A stretch of 58,085 nucleotides of DNA, taken from positions 120,971-179,055 of the forward strand of contig JAQBQP010000002.1 in the NCBI GenBank assembly GCA_028286905.1, given 5' to 3'. The stretch comes from Candidatus Doudnabacteria bacterium. Lineage in GTDB: Bacteria > Patescibacteriota > Doudnabacteria > UBA920 > VMFF01. This document shows, piece by piece, positions 34,195 to 42,110 of this stretch. Made by a program: the position numbers and the translations under genes. Within the stretch, counting starts at the first letter, position 1, and each line of letters starts with the position of its first letter. The notes beneath the pieces were generated by a model, which ran no database searches, had not been told where the DNA came from, and saw only the letters and a list, made by a program, of their open reading frames with translations.

Positions 34195-35703
34195 ATGTCC
34201 CCAAGACCAAGTGACTATGAGTTCATGTCTCCTGAGATGAAAGCGCAGATCGATGCTAATAACGCCCCGGAGAATACTGCCAACACGACACCCGATTCAG
34301 GTGCTTCAACACCAGAAACTCCAACGGTTAACTCTGTAGATCAGCAACCACAGCCGAGCAATCAAGAATCACGCCTTGATCATAAAAAAGCAGTCGAAAG
34401 AATGTTCAAGTTTGTTGTGCCAGAAACCGAAAGTAAATTTGAAAAACTTGCAGGAGCTTCAAAAGAATTGGCAATCGAACTGTTTGAAAAAATAAGATCG
34501 AAAATTTCTATTCCTGATCGTGCAAAAATTTGGTATAGTTCGAAATTGGCAGAGTACCAAAACTCTCGTTTAGAAAGAGTCCTTTCTAAAAAGAATGAAC
34601 TGGATGATCAGTCCACAACAATAAAGAATGATTCTCAACGTTTCGCAGAAAAGATGCAAAACGCTCGCGAACTACTAGGCAATCTTTCCTCTTCTGCAAT
34701 GGAAGCAGAAAAAAAAGAACAAACTATTTTTGATAAAGATTTAGCAAGTTTGGCCGCAGAAGCCGCAAAGGTAGAAAGAAACGCCGATGCAATTAGAAGG
34801 AAAAAAGAAGTTTATGAAAATAGCAGAGACGCTTTAGTTCAGAAAGGGGTGGACCGAATTGCTGAACAAATTCGACCAATTGAAAGTAGAGTACAAAGCT
34901 TTGAAAGTAAGATAGAGCTTGTAGATGCTAAGCTAGAACAATTTCGAACAGGATTGGAAGCTACTAAGGCTAAACTGGATTTGGCCGAAAGTTCTTTAGA
35001 TAACGCCGAATTTAAAGCGGAAAGAATAGCTTTTAAAGAGGCGCTTAAAAAATATAAAGCAGAAATAAAAAAAGATGAAAAAGAATTAAATCGATTAGAA
35101 GATCAACGGAACTTATTAATGGATAAGCTTCGGGTAGAAACTGCTAAGCGAGATAAGATGCAAGCTAAAAGCGACCGACTTGCTGAGCTAGGTAAGCTAA
35201 AAACAGAACCAATTACCACGGAAACAGCACAAGTAACAGTGTCTGAACAACAAGCAGCATCAGAACCAGTTGTTGATGAAATTAGTGAGCCAAAACGACT
35301 TATCACAAAATCTGATCGAGGAATGCTTGATGAACCAATAAGGCTTTGGCATAGCGGTGTCAAAGTACCTGAAAGCAAAGCATCAAAACAAAGCGAAACT
35401 CCAGAAAAACAAGAAAAAGTAGAAGCTCAAGTTTATTCTATTGATATGCTTGTTGATCATTGGAATAAGTCCAAAGATTTGGGTTTACGATTAGACCTCA
35501 AGCAATTACATAAAATTGGTAAAGAAAAATTCCCCTTTGTTGATTTATCGGATCCAGCGGAAGGGGAGTTTGAGAATATTGTTGTAGAATATTGGAGAAG
35601 TATCGTCACAAGGAAGTTTAAGTATAAAGATGTTAGAACATACGCAAACGAAAAACAGCTTGTGAACGGTGTTCGAAACTTTTTTAAAGAAATTAATGAA
35701 TAA
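34195..35703 (+). CDS. Long coiled-coil protein, unknown
   Basis: 502 residues from the ATG at 34195; an in-frame ATG at 34141 would add 18 residues but lies against the fusA terminator, leaving no room for a promoter. Residues 1-55 are a Pro/Thr/Asn-rich disordered tail, about 60-110 a helical region, and about 110-340 an unbroken heptad coiled coil rich in K, E and A, with no signal or membrane segment. The C-terminal part (about 400-500) is globular and includes VDHWNKSKDLGLRLDLKQL. Not recognised. Bases 35041-35100 are only 13 of 60 G+C. It may be a cytoskeletal or scaffold-type protein, by shape only. The next gene starts three bases after its stop. Confidence 0.75.
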   Translation: MSPRPSDYEFMSPEMKAQIDANNAPENTANTTPDSGASTPETPTVNSVDQQPQPSNQESRLDHKKAVERMFKFVVPETESKFEKLAGASKELAIELFEKIRSKISIPDRAKIWYSSKLAEYQNSRLERVLSKKNELDDQSTTIKNDSQRFAEKMQNARELLGNLSSSAMEAEKKEQTIFDKDLASLAAEAAKVERNADAIRRKKEVYENSRDALVQKGVDRIAEQIRPIESRVQSFESKIELVDAKLEQFRTGLEATKAKLDLAESSLDNAEFKAERIAFKEALKKYKAEIKKDEKELNRLEDQRNLLMDKLRVETAKRDKMQAKSDRLAELGKLKTEPITTETAQVTVSEQQAASEPVVDEISEPKRLITKSDRGMLDEPIRLWHSGVKVPESKASKQSETPEKQEKVEAQVYSIDMLVDHWNKSKDLGLRLDLKQLHKIGKEKFPFVDLSDPAEGEFENIVVEYWRSIVTRKFKYKDVRTYANEKQLVNGVRNFFKEINE

Positions 35704-35706
35704 GAT

Positions 35707-35955
35707 ATGAAAAATCAAAGCTCAGAAATAACAGAAAGCGGGCTAGCGCTATTGGCAGCAGAAGCGGCGGCTGCCAATAAAACGCATGTCGAAGCAATTG
35801 GTCAGATTCTCCAAGAAGCTTCGGACGAACTAGATTTATTGTCTGCTGAGGTTCGTGCTGCCGAAGAGAACGTTGAAAAAATCGAAAAAGAAACGATTAA
35901 TCAAATTGATAGCGCATTATTAGACTTTATTAGTGATTCAGACTTAGAAATTTAA
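35707..35955 (+). CDS. Small acidic helical protein, unknown
   Basis: 82 residues, rich in A, E and L, all helical by eye, with likely coiled coil at 28-62. No known motif. It starts three bases after the long coiled-coil gene and ten before the next gene, so it is probably part of the same unit and may pair with those helices. Confidence 0.65.
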   Translation: MKNQSSEITESGLALLAAEAAAANKTHVEAIGQILQEASDELDLLSAEVRAAEENVEKIEKETINQIDSALLDFISDSDLEI

Positions 35956-35965
35956 TAGAAAAAGT

Positions 35966-36310
35966 ATGGCAGATAACTTGCAAAAATTGATAAAACTAGC
36001 CAAAGCCGATAACGGAAAGTTTTTTGTTATTGATGAGCAAGGCAATCCCGTTTTGGTTATTATGGGTATAGAAGAATATGAAGCCGTCCTTCTTAAAAAA
36101 GTAGCGAATCAATTAGAAGATATCGAAGATATAAATAGAAAAATTATTGAAGCGCAGAAAGAAGAAGATAAAGTTCAAAAAAAGCAAGCGTTACAAGAAG
36201 AGTTAGTTAGTGAGGTGATCGATTCAACTTTTTCTTTTGAGCCAGATCAAGTGATTGTTAATGATGCCACAAACTTTGGAGCATATAAAGCTGAGCTAGA
36301 AGATATCTAA
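35966..36310 (+). CDS. Small protein with a Phd/YefM-like N-terminus, unknown
   Basis: 114 residues. The segment FFVIDEQGNPVLVIMGIEEY (about 18-38) resembles the beta-strand and helix of Phd/YefM antitoxin N-terminal domains, and similar small proteins occur in CPR genomes. There is no adjacent toxin gene, so a toxin-antitoxin role is not supported. A coiled coil (about 45-80) and an acidic tail follow. Third gene of the unit that begins at 34195; closed by the terminator at 36326. Confidence 0.65.
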   Translation: MADNLQKLIKLAKADNGKFFVIDEQGNPVLVIMGIEEYEAVLLKKVANQLEDIEDINRKIIEAQKEEDKVQKKQALQEELVSEVIDSTFSFEPDQVIVNDATNFGAYKAELEDI

Positions 36311-36325
36311 TATAGAAAAGATGAA

Positions 36326-36355
36326 AAAAAGGCGCACTTTTGGGTGCGCCTTTTT
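36326..36355. terminator. Bidirectional terminator between two converging unknown operons
   Basis: AAAAAGGCGCAC pairs with GTGCGCCTTTTT around TTTTGG. On the minus side a second hairpin, CGCTCGG/CCGAGCG (36361-36377), and the palindrome GTACCT/AGGTAC (36388-36403) lie between it and the stop of the minus-strand gene. Confidence 0.9.
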
Positions 36356-36402
36356 GTTTTCGCTCGGTTGCCGAGCGTAGTGAGTCGTACCTCCTTAGGT
36401 AC

Positions 36403-38031
36403 TTACCGATGTATCTCTACATCAGTAAACGTTGTGTTGACTGGGTTGGAGGTCCAGAAATTCGGACCAATCCATTCCTTATGCCGCGCTGCGATTTGCA
36501 AGACGCGGAAGCGATTTGCGGAAGCAGGTACCGCGGGGAAGTCGATCTCGATCTCCGCACGTTCTTGTTGGCGAATTTCGTAAGTCGACAAGTCCGTTGT
36601 CGCAAGCTTCTCTCCCTGCATCGTTACAGCCACGGTCTGAGTAGCGGTGGCTGATTCCGAACTTTCGATTTGCAACTGAGTGCTATTGCCCGAGTTCGTC
36701 ACATAGATCTTACAAACTGTGGCGACCAACTGGGCAGTGCATCCCCGCAGCTCAAACAGGAAGTTGCCTTCCTGATAGCGCTGCTCGATCTGCGGCTCGG
36801 GTGCCGTTGCCACCAAAACGTTCGCGACCGGCGTCGGCACATAAACGATCTTGGTGATCGTCGACGATGTCGTCGTCTGGGGCGAACGGCTCGGCGCAAC
36901 CGGGGTTGTGGTTGGAACGATCACCGAATTCGAAGCATATGATTGCTTCAAGTGGAGATCTTCTTCAACCATACCTGCCGGTAGGCGATCCGTCTCGACC
37001 AGGTAGACTTTGCTGACATCGTAACCGATGCCGTCTTTCGGATCGAACTTCGGATGGACCCCGATGAACATCTTTTCGTTGATCATCACCGGTCTCCAAG
37101 CATAGGAGACCAAGCGCTGACCGGCGCTAAGCTTTTCCATAGTGGTCTTCTCGACGACCAAGCTGTCCTTGAGATCCTTCTTCGTCGAGTCGCCGGCAAT
37201 CAGCTTGCAGCTGACGCAGCGGTAAACAATCGTGGTCTCCGGCAGAACATAGTAGTTCTTACCGGTCGCTGCGATTTCCTTGACCCGTGCGGTTGAGTAT
37301 GCATGTTCGCGAAGCATCGCATAGTGCGCCACACTCTGCCACGGGCCCGGAACATACTGTAGGACCGGCAAAGTTAACAGCAGCAGGGCTGCAATCTGCC
37401 CAACTGTGATCACCGCGCGGAATTTCCCTAAGAATGGTTTGACCATCCCGAGAATTCCGGTTAGCAAGAGCACAGCTACCAGCAACACCGGCGTGGTATA
37501 GATGTCCGCCGTGTGATGCAGTTGATATAGCATCACCACCGTGATCAGCGCTACTGCCCACAGTCCGAGGAACGAGGTAATTGCCGTTCCGATGAAACGC
37601 TCTATCTGCGAAGCCAGAACGATCAAGAACAGCAACGCTAGTACTGCAACGATCGCCAGGATCATCGCCAGTTCTGGGTTTCCCCAGCGGGCGAAAAGTA
37701 GCGACGTTCCCCAGGTTCCAGCTGCAACGAGCAGTAGCGTTCTTGCGCGTTCCAGCGAAGTCCTTCCGGAGATGTAGAACAGAATGGCGAAGATCACGAG
37801 GATCAACATCAGACTGGTCCATATCCCGAATGGATACATCACGTCGATTGCCAAGAAGGTTGCAACTAGTGCGACCACGGCCACTCGACGGATCATGTCG
37901 GCAACGTACATTACGTTGTCGAAGATACCCGCTGCAATCGCAGCGACCGTTGCGCGGAAGTTGGCGGAAAAAATCATTCCACCAGTACCGAGCAGCGATG
38001 CGAGCATTGCGACGATCTCTAGAAGTAGCAT
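36403..38031 (-). CDS. Polytopic membrane protein with extracytoplasmic C-terminal domain, unknown, GC-rich
   Basis: 542 residues, not recognised. Residues 1 to about 235 hold seven or eight membrane helices. Then comes a soluble domain (about 240-375) with CVSCKL (a CxxC near residue 275), a Thr/Pro/Ser-rich linker (about 370-400), and a last beta-rich domain (about 420-542) with the pair C-x(11)-C around GCTAQLVATVCKIYV. It starts directly after the TAG of the upstream gene (TAGATG), so translation is probably coupled. Its base composition differs sharply from neighbours: 36781-36840 is 41 of 60 G+C. The architecture suggests a surface sensor or anchored protein, but no function is claimed. 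Confidence 0.75.
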   Translation of the reverse strand: MLLLEIVAMLASLLGTGGMIFSANFRATVAAIAAGIFDNVMYVADMIRRVAVVALVATFLAIDVMYPFGIWTSLMLILVIFAILFYISGRTSLERARTLLLVAAGTWGTSLLFARWGNPELAMILAIVAVLALLFLIVLASQIERFIGTAITSFLGLWAVALITVVMLYQLHHTADIYTTPVLLVAVLLLTGILGMVKPFLGKFRAVITVGQIAALLLLTLPVLQYVPGPWQSVAHYAMLREHAYSTARVKEIAATGKNYYVLPETTIVYRCVSCKLIAGDSTKKDLKDSLVVEKTTMEKLSAGQRLVSYAWRPVMINEKMFIGVHPKFDPKDGIGYDVSKVYLVETDRLPAGMVEEDLHLKQSYASNSVIVPTTTPVAPSRSPQTTTSSTITKIVYVPTPVANVLVATAPEPQIEQRYQEGNFLFELRGCTAQLVATVCKIYVTNSGNSTQLQIESSESATATQTVAVTMQGEKLATTDLSTYEIRQQERAEIEIDFPAVPASANRFRVLQIAARHKEWIGPNFWTSNPVNTTFTDVEIHR

Positions 38032-38781
38032 CTATCTCCGTCTCCGGTTTCGGGCATTAGCGCGAAAGCGCTCAGCCGCTGTTTGAATGCCTGACGTCGC
38101 AAGTGCGGCGTCAACTTTCTCGCCGACTTCGCTTAGGTCTCGCACTAGCTCAACGATTTTCCCAGAAGGGAGATCGTCCTTGCTAGTGTACAAAGATCCC
38201 AGCAATTTCACTTGCGCTTCGGGAGTGGGCCGTACCAGCGCAGCCTTGATGATATCCTGCGCTGCTGTGATGCCGTCTGGATTTGTGATCTTCTTGTCTG
38301 AATCTTTCGGATCGGTCTTGCAAAACATGTCCACCACCGTCTCGTAAAAAGCTTTCTTACGAGCAGTGCCGAAGAACTCATGGTTGTTCAACAGCTCTGA
38401 CAGTCGCGTCCGTTCACCGATCGTCAACTTCGCCTCGATGTGAATGGCGAATTCGTCGCGGGGGCTGCTGCCAAAGAAATGCTCTTGAGCTGCCTTGCCG
38501 ACATGTTCACCGGCTTTTTTCGCCAGGAACTTCGCAGCGGTGATGACTGCTTTCTTAGTCATCTCTCCAAAAGCGTAGCCAGCGAGCAACTCTTCCCCTT
38601 CATGAAGGAGGTGCTTAACTCTGGCGCCCTTGTCCGCACTTTTCGGCTCTACTGGCTTAGTCACTTCGACTTTGACAGTAGGTTCGACCTTCGAATCCGC
38701 CTTCTTTTTTCTGCGAGGCGTGTTCGATGGTGTCGCGGGTGTCGCTGTTGGAGCGTGGTCTGCTCCGTGGTTATCGGACAT
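38032..38781 (-). CDS. Soluble helical protein with basic tail, unknown, GC-rich
   Basis: 249 residues, not recognised. Residues 1-50 are Pro/Thr/Lys-rich and probably disordered (with RRKKK near 24-28); about 55-225 is a mixed helical domain with a single Cys; the last 15 residues end in NARNRRRR. No signal or membrane segment, so it is cytoplasmic, and the basic ends could bind nucleic acid or the membrane partner. CGGAG stands seven bases before the ATG. It is the first gene of a two-gene operon with its own consensus promoter at 38923-38951 and a leader of about 135 bases. Confidence 0.75.
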   Translation of the reverse strand: MSDNHGADHAPTATPATPSNTPRRKKKADSKVEPTVKVEVTKPVEPKSADKGARVKHLLHEGEELLAGYAFGEMTKKAVITAAKFLAKKAGEHVGKAAQEHFFGSSPRDEFAIHIEAKLTIGERTRLSELLNNHEFFGTARKKAFYETVVDMFCKTDPKDSDKKITNPDGITAAQDIIKAALVRPTPEAQVKLLGSLYTSKDDLPSGKIVELVRDLSEVGEKVDAALATSGIQTAAERFRANARNRRRR

Positions 38782-38883
38782 ATAAACTCCGGTGTTGGCT
38801 GCTTTCGCAGCGTGGGTACTCTATCAAATGATATCCATTACGATATTACTTCAGTATTTACACAATTTAGTTGTAAATGTGCC

Positions 38884-38915
38884 CAGATCGGCTCTCTTTC
38901 GAGTAGGCCAACCTG
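38884..38915 (-). promoter_or_regulatory. 5'-end hairpin with GAAA tetraloop, leader of the GC-rich operon
   Basis: On the minus strand the RNA would read CAG-GTT-GGC-CTA-CTC-GAAA-GAG-A-GCC-GAT-CTG: all arms pair (two G-U) with a GNRA loop and one small internal loop. The predicted start is about 38916, so the transcript begins with this hairpin. Confidence 0.6.
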
Positions 38916-38922
38916 ATTTACT

Positions 38923-38951
38923 ACTATACTATATTTTCTCTATTATGTCAA
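38923..38951 (-). promoter_or_regulatory. Promoter of the GC-rich operon
   Basis: Minus strand TTGACA (38946-38951), 17 bases, TATAGT (38923-38928). It lies in a 380-base gap shared with the divergent tuf promoter; the rest of that gap holds the two leaders and one DnaA-box-like site and no gene. Confidence 0.85.
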
Positions 38952-38988
38952 ATAGGGGTTTGTCGGCTGGAAGACCCTTCTCCCCACC

Positions 38989-38997
38989 TGTGGATAA
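38989..38997. other. Single DnaA-box consensus match
   Basis: TGTGGATAA, the reverse complement of TTATCCACA, lies between the divergent promoters, 11 bases before the tuf -35. Only one copy was seen, so an origin is not claimed; it could let DnaA affect tuf. Confidence 0.35.
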
Positions 38998-39008
38998 CTG
39001 TACAAGCT

Positions 39009-39037
39009 TTGACATTTATGCCCAAGTTTGTTAACAT
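39009..39037 (+). promoter_or_regulatory. Promoter of tuf
   Basis: TTGACA (39009-39014), 17 bases, TAACAT (39032-39037); start near 39044. Confidence 0.8.
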
Positions 39038-39040
39038 TGC

Positions 39041-39061
39041 TAGGCGTTCACAAGACGCCTA
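39041..39061 (+). promoter_or_regulatory. Hairpin at the 5' end of the tuf leader
   Basis: TAGGCGT (39041-39047) and ACGCCTA (39055-39061) form a seven-base stem, followed by ATTTTGTTT. It could act as a 5' stabiliser or, with its T-rich tail, as an early attenuator. The remaining leader of about 100 bases has small hairpins (GAGC/GCTC near 39113) and AAGGA before the ATG. Confidence 0.6.
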
Positions 39062-39161
39062 ATTTTGTTTAATAAAGTAATTAATTTGTGCCCTGGATCC
39101 GCAAGGAAAAAAGAGCAATGCTCGGGCCGAGTTCTCGCAAGAGGACAAGAAGGAAACTCAA

Positions 39162-40349
39162 ATGGCAGAAAAGTTTTCACGTGATAAAGTGCACGTAAAC
39201 GTTGGTACCATTGGTCACGTTGACCACGGTAAAACAACATTGACTGCAGCTATCACCACAGTTCTTGCTAAAAGCGGCAACGCTAAAGCTCGTGCGTACG
39301 ATTCTATCGACAACGCTCCAGAAGAAAAAGCTAGAGGTATCACAATTAACACTTCTCACGCTGAATACGAAACAGCTAAGAGACATTACGCTCACGTTGA
39401 CTGTCCAGGACACGCCGACTACGTAAAGAACATGATCACCGGTGCTGCCCAGATGGACGGCGCGATCTTGGTTGTGTCTGCTACTGACGGTCCAATGCCT
39501 CAAACAAGAGAACATATCTTGCTTGCTAAGCAGGTAGGTGTACCATACATCGTTGTTTACATGAACAAGTGTGATATGGTTCAAGATGCTGAATTGTTAG
39601 ACTTGGTTGAAGAAGAAATTCGTGATTTGTTAACAAAGTACGACTTCCCAGGCAAAGACACTCCAGTTATCCGTGGTTCAGCTTTGAAAGCTTTGGAAGG
39701 TGACACATCCGACATGGGTGAGCCATCTATCGCTAAGTTGATGGAAGCTTTGGATACATATATTCCTGATCCAGTTCGCGAAACAGCTAAACCTTTCTTG
39801 ATGCCAATCGAAGATATCTTCTCAATCGAAGGCCGTGGTACAGTAGTTACCGGCAGAATTGAAAGAGGAGAATTGAATGTTGGTGACGAAATCGAAATTA
39901 TTGGTATTCGTCCAACAACAAAAACCACAGTTACCGGTATCGAAATGTTCAACAAACAGTTGGACAAGGGTATGGCTGGCGACAACGCTGGTATTTTGTT
40001 GAGAGGTACTAAGAAAGATGAAGTAGAACGAGGTCAAGTTTTGTCTAAACCAGGCACAGTAACTCCACATACAGAGTACGAAGCCGAAGTATACATTTTG
40101 ACTAAAGATGAAGGCGGTCGTCATACACCATTCTTCAAAGGCTACAAGCCACAGTTCTACATCAGAACAACTGACGTTACAGGTGAAGTTATCTTGCCAG
40201 AAGGCCAAGAAATGGTTATGCCTGGAGACACAGTTAAGATCAATGTTAGATTAATCAACCCAGTTGCTTTGGAAGAAAAGCAGCGCTTCGCTATTCGTGA
40301 AGGCGGCCACACTGTTGGTGCTGGTGTTGTAACAAAGATCGTTAAGTAA
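39162..40349 (+). CDS. tuf: Elongation factor Tu
   Basis: 395 residues, full length. GTPase motifs GHVDHGKTT (about 18-26), DCPGHADY (about 81-88), NKCD (about 136-139) and SALK are intact. It brings aminoacyl-tRNA to the ribosome. Here it is separated from rpsL-rpsG-fusA by about 5 kb and has its own promoter, leader and terminator. The 5' part is more GC-balanced and uses a real Shine-Dalgarno (AAGGA), fitting high expression. Confidence 0.98.
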   Translation: MAEKFSRDKVHVNVGTIGHVDHGKTTLTAAITTVLAKSGNAKARAYDSIDNAPEEKARGITINTSHAEYETAKRHYAHVDCPGHADYVKNMITGAAQMDGAILVVSATDGPMPQTREHILLAKQVGVPYIVVYMNKCDMVQDAELLDLVEEEIRDLLTKYDFPGKDTPVIRGSALKALEGDTSDMGEPSIAKLMEALDTYIPDPVRETAKPFLMPIEDIFSIEGRGTVVTGRIERGELNVGDEIEIIGIRPTTKTTVTGIEMFNKQLDKGMAGDNAGILLRGTKKDEVERGQVLSKPGTVTPHTEYEAEVYILTKDEGGRHTPFFKGYKPQFYIRTTDVTGEVILPEGQEMVMPGDTVKINVRLINPVALEEKQRFAIREGGHTVGAGVVTKIVK

Positions 40350-40355
40350 TATTTT

Positions 40356-40391
40356 AAAAAGGTCATCCCGAGCAATCGGGGTGACCTTTTG
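40356..40391 (+). terminator. Intrinsic terminator of tuf
   Basis: AAAAAGGTCA and TGACCTTTT form the outer stem and CCCGA/TCGGG the inner stem around GCAA, then TTTTGTT. Confidence 0.95.
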
Positions 40392-40405
40392 TTAAAAACA
40401 TATTC

Positions 40406-40714
40406 ATGGGCGAATTTACAAAAGAATATCCAATAATGAAGAGTGAAACGGACCACGAAAAAGAACTGGCTGAAATTCAAACAGCCGCTGATTTAGCAGG
40501 TGGGGTAACTCCTCAAATTCTTGAGAAAATTATCGTGTATATGCGTTCCAGATTAGACGGGGATATTTTTCCTTTAGGCAGTTTAGAAAAAGGTTTAGTT
40601 ACCTTAGAAGACTGTAAAAAAGCCCCTTTACCTGGGTATCCTGGCATGTTTCTCTATACATATGGCAATGAAGTGGTTGGAGTTTACATGGAAGATCCAA
40701 AGATCGCCCAGTAA
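40406..40714 (+). CDS. Small protein of unknown function upstream of rpsJ
   Basis: 102 residues; a second in-frame ATG at 40436 (MKSETDHEK) is possible. Acidic helical N-terminal half, then a compact part with KAPLPGYPGMFLYTYGNEV (about 72-90). No signal or membrane segment and no known motif. It lies between the tuf terminator and the rpsJ promoter, whose -35 begins four bases after its stop; its own promoter is not clear. Confidence 0.6.
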   Translation: MGEFTKEYPIMKSETDHEKELAEIQTAADLAGGVTPQILEKIIVYMRSRLDGDIFPLGSLEKGLVTLEDCKKAPLPGYPGMFLYTYGNEVVGVYMEDPKIAQ

Positions 40715-40717
40715 CTT

Positions 40718-40746
40718 TTGACAAAATCCTCAAATTCATATAAAAT
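40718..40746 (+). promoter_or_regulatory. Promoter of the S10 ribosomal operon
   Basis: TTGACA (40718-40723), 17 bases, TAAAAT (40741-40746); start near 40753. An AT-only stem TATTTA/TAAATA (40754-40759 with 40771-40776) lies at the very 5' end. Nearly the same layout as the rpsL promoter. Confidence 0.85.
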
Positions 40747-40788
40747 ATCGAAGTATTTAATAAGTAGTAATAAATAGTAATTTCACAA

Positions 40789-41139
40789 ATGGACGCCTCC
40801 AAGACTCCCAAAGATAACGCTAAGGATCAAGCTAAGCCAAAGATCAGAATTAAGATCAAAGCTTACGACCATAAGTTAATAGACCAATCTGCAAAGCAGA
40901 TCGTAGACACCGCTAAACGAAGCGGCGCCACTATTACCGGACCGATCCCTTTGCCTACTGAAAAGACTAAGTACACTGTACTTCGCTCTACTTTCGTGCA
41001 CAAAGATAGCCGTGAACAATTTGAGATGCGAGTCCATAAAAGATTAATTGATATTACAGATCCAACTCCAAAGACTATCGATTCACTTACAAATTTGAAT
41101 CTTCCAGCCGGCGTAGATGTTGAGATAAAAATGAATTAG
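40789..41139 (+). CDS. rpsJ: 30S ribosomal protein S10
   Basis: 116 residues: a 14-residue Lys/Asp-rich N-terminal addition, then the usual core from [34 protein letters not shown] and the RVHKRLIDI segment are typical. S10 also takes part in antitermination in other bacteria. Unusually, a gap of 314 bases with a terminator separates it from rplC. Confidence 0.97.
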   Translation: MDASKTPKDNAKDQAKPKIRIKIKAYDHKLIDQSAKQIVDTAKRSGATITGPIPLPTEKTKYTVLRSTFVHKDSREQFEMRVHKRLIDITDPTPKTIDSLTNLNLPAGVDVEIKMN

Positions 41140-41148
41140 TACGAGGTA

Positions 41149-41379
41149 CTTAGTACCGAGTACAAGTGCTAAGTAAAAAACCAAGTAAGTTCTCCCAAGC
41201 AAGTTCGGGTTTAAGCCGATAACACTTGAATGAATAAATTTGGATAGAAGATTAAAACTTTTCTGCAGTCTAAACCACTGCACACACAACGCAAACACTG
41301 AAGAACCAAGAAGGTTCATTTCCACGTACTGAGTACTATGTACTACGTACCGCGAAAGTGATTCGTCTTGGTTTTTTTT
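41149..41379 (+). promoter_or_regulatory. Structured rpsJ-rplC leader with intrinsic terminator (candidate attenuator)
   Basis: The 314-base gap has no gene. CTTAGTAC (41149-41156) pairs with GTGCTAAG (41166-41173), with one G-U, around nine bases. Near the end AACCAAGA (41304-41311) pairs with TCTTGGTT (41366-41373) followed by a T-tract to 41379. This stem encloses a hairpin AGTAC-TAT-GTACT with outer GTAC/GTAC pairs (about 41325-41350). A last hairpin, GTCTAC/GTAGAC, lies at 41417-41431 before rplC. A terminator inside the operon implies conditional readthrough. Confidence 0.6.
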
Positions 41380-41453
41380 AAACTCATAACAATTAACAGA
41401 ATTGGAAGTCAGCTATGTCTACTCAGTAGACCTATGGCTATACCAAAAAACTT

Positions 41454-42110
41454 ATGAAGTTCACTATAGCGAAGAAGCTAAACATGTCCTCCCACTTCTT
41501 GGAAACCGGAACAGTTGTTCCAGTTACCATTTTGCAAGTTGGACCTGCGGTAGTCACTCAGGTGAAGACCAAAGAAAAAGATAAGTATGAAGCTGTCCAA
41601 GTTGGTTACGGCGCTAAAAAATCCGTAAGCAAAGCTTTGGCAGGTCATTACAAAGGCCTAGGCAAGTTTGCCATGGTTAAAGAATTTAAAATGAAAGATA
41701 TGTCCGGCGTTACTGTCGGTCAGAAGCTAGATCTTACTGATTTTCAAATCGGTGAAATGATTGATGTTACCGGTATCATGAAAGGCCGCGGTTTTGCCGG
41801 GGCAATCAAGAGACACGGTTTCCACGGTATGCCAGCATCCCACGGACACGACAAGCCTCGCGCGGTGGGTTCGATTGGACAAAGATTCCCTCAGCACGTT
41901 CGTAAAGGTTTAAGAATGGCAGGACGAATGGGTGGGGTTGGCGTAACTGTAAAGAATTTACAAATTGTTGATATTGATCTAACCAGAAATTTAATTTCCG
42001 TTAAAGGTGCAGTTCCAGGACACCGCAATGGTCTTGTACAGGTAGTTTCTACCGGTAAAGTTAAAGACTTGGAATTGAAGAGAATAGATAAGAAGGAGAA
42101 GAAGAAATAA
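41454..42110 (+). CDS. rplC: 50S ribosomal protein L3
   Basis: 218 residues. The start MKFTIAKKLNMSSHF aligns with the family start, so the ATG at 41454 is right; no Shine-Dalgarno. GRGFAGAIKRHGFHGMPASHG carries the conserved peptidyl-transferase-centre loop, including the glutamine-methylation region of the family. It overlaps rplD by one base (TAATG). Confidence 0.97.
   Translation: MKFTIAKKLNMSSHFLETGTVVPVTILQVGPAVVTQVKTKEKDKYEAVQVGYGAKKSVSKALAGHYKGLGKFAMVKEFKMKDMSGVTVGQKLDLTDFQIGEMIDVTGIMKGRGFAGAIKRHGFHGMPASHGHDKPRAVGSIGQRFPQHVRKGLRMAGRMGGVGVTVKNLQIVDIDLTRNLISVKGAVPGHRNGLVQVVSTGKVKDLELKRIDKKEKKK

Noticed and set aside
35966-36310. Type II antitoxin
   Set aside because: Only a short segment resembles Phd/YefM and no toxin-like gene is adjacent.
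36420-38060. Several plus-strand reading frames opposite the GC-rich operon
   Set aside because: They overlap the long minus-strand genes, have Arg/Cys-rich random-looking products and no start signals; the minus-strand frames have a consensus promoter and coupled starts.
39173-39188. parS-like palindrome around CACGTG at the start of tuf
   Set aside because: Only 12 of 16 bases match TGTTTCACGTGAAACA and the bases encode conserved EF-Tu residues; no other copy was seen.
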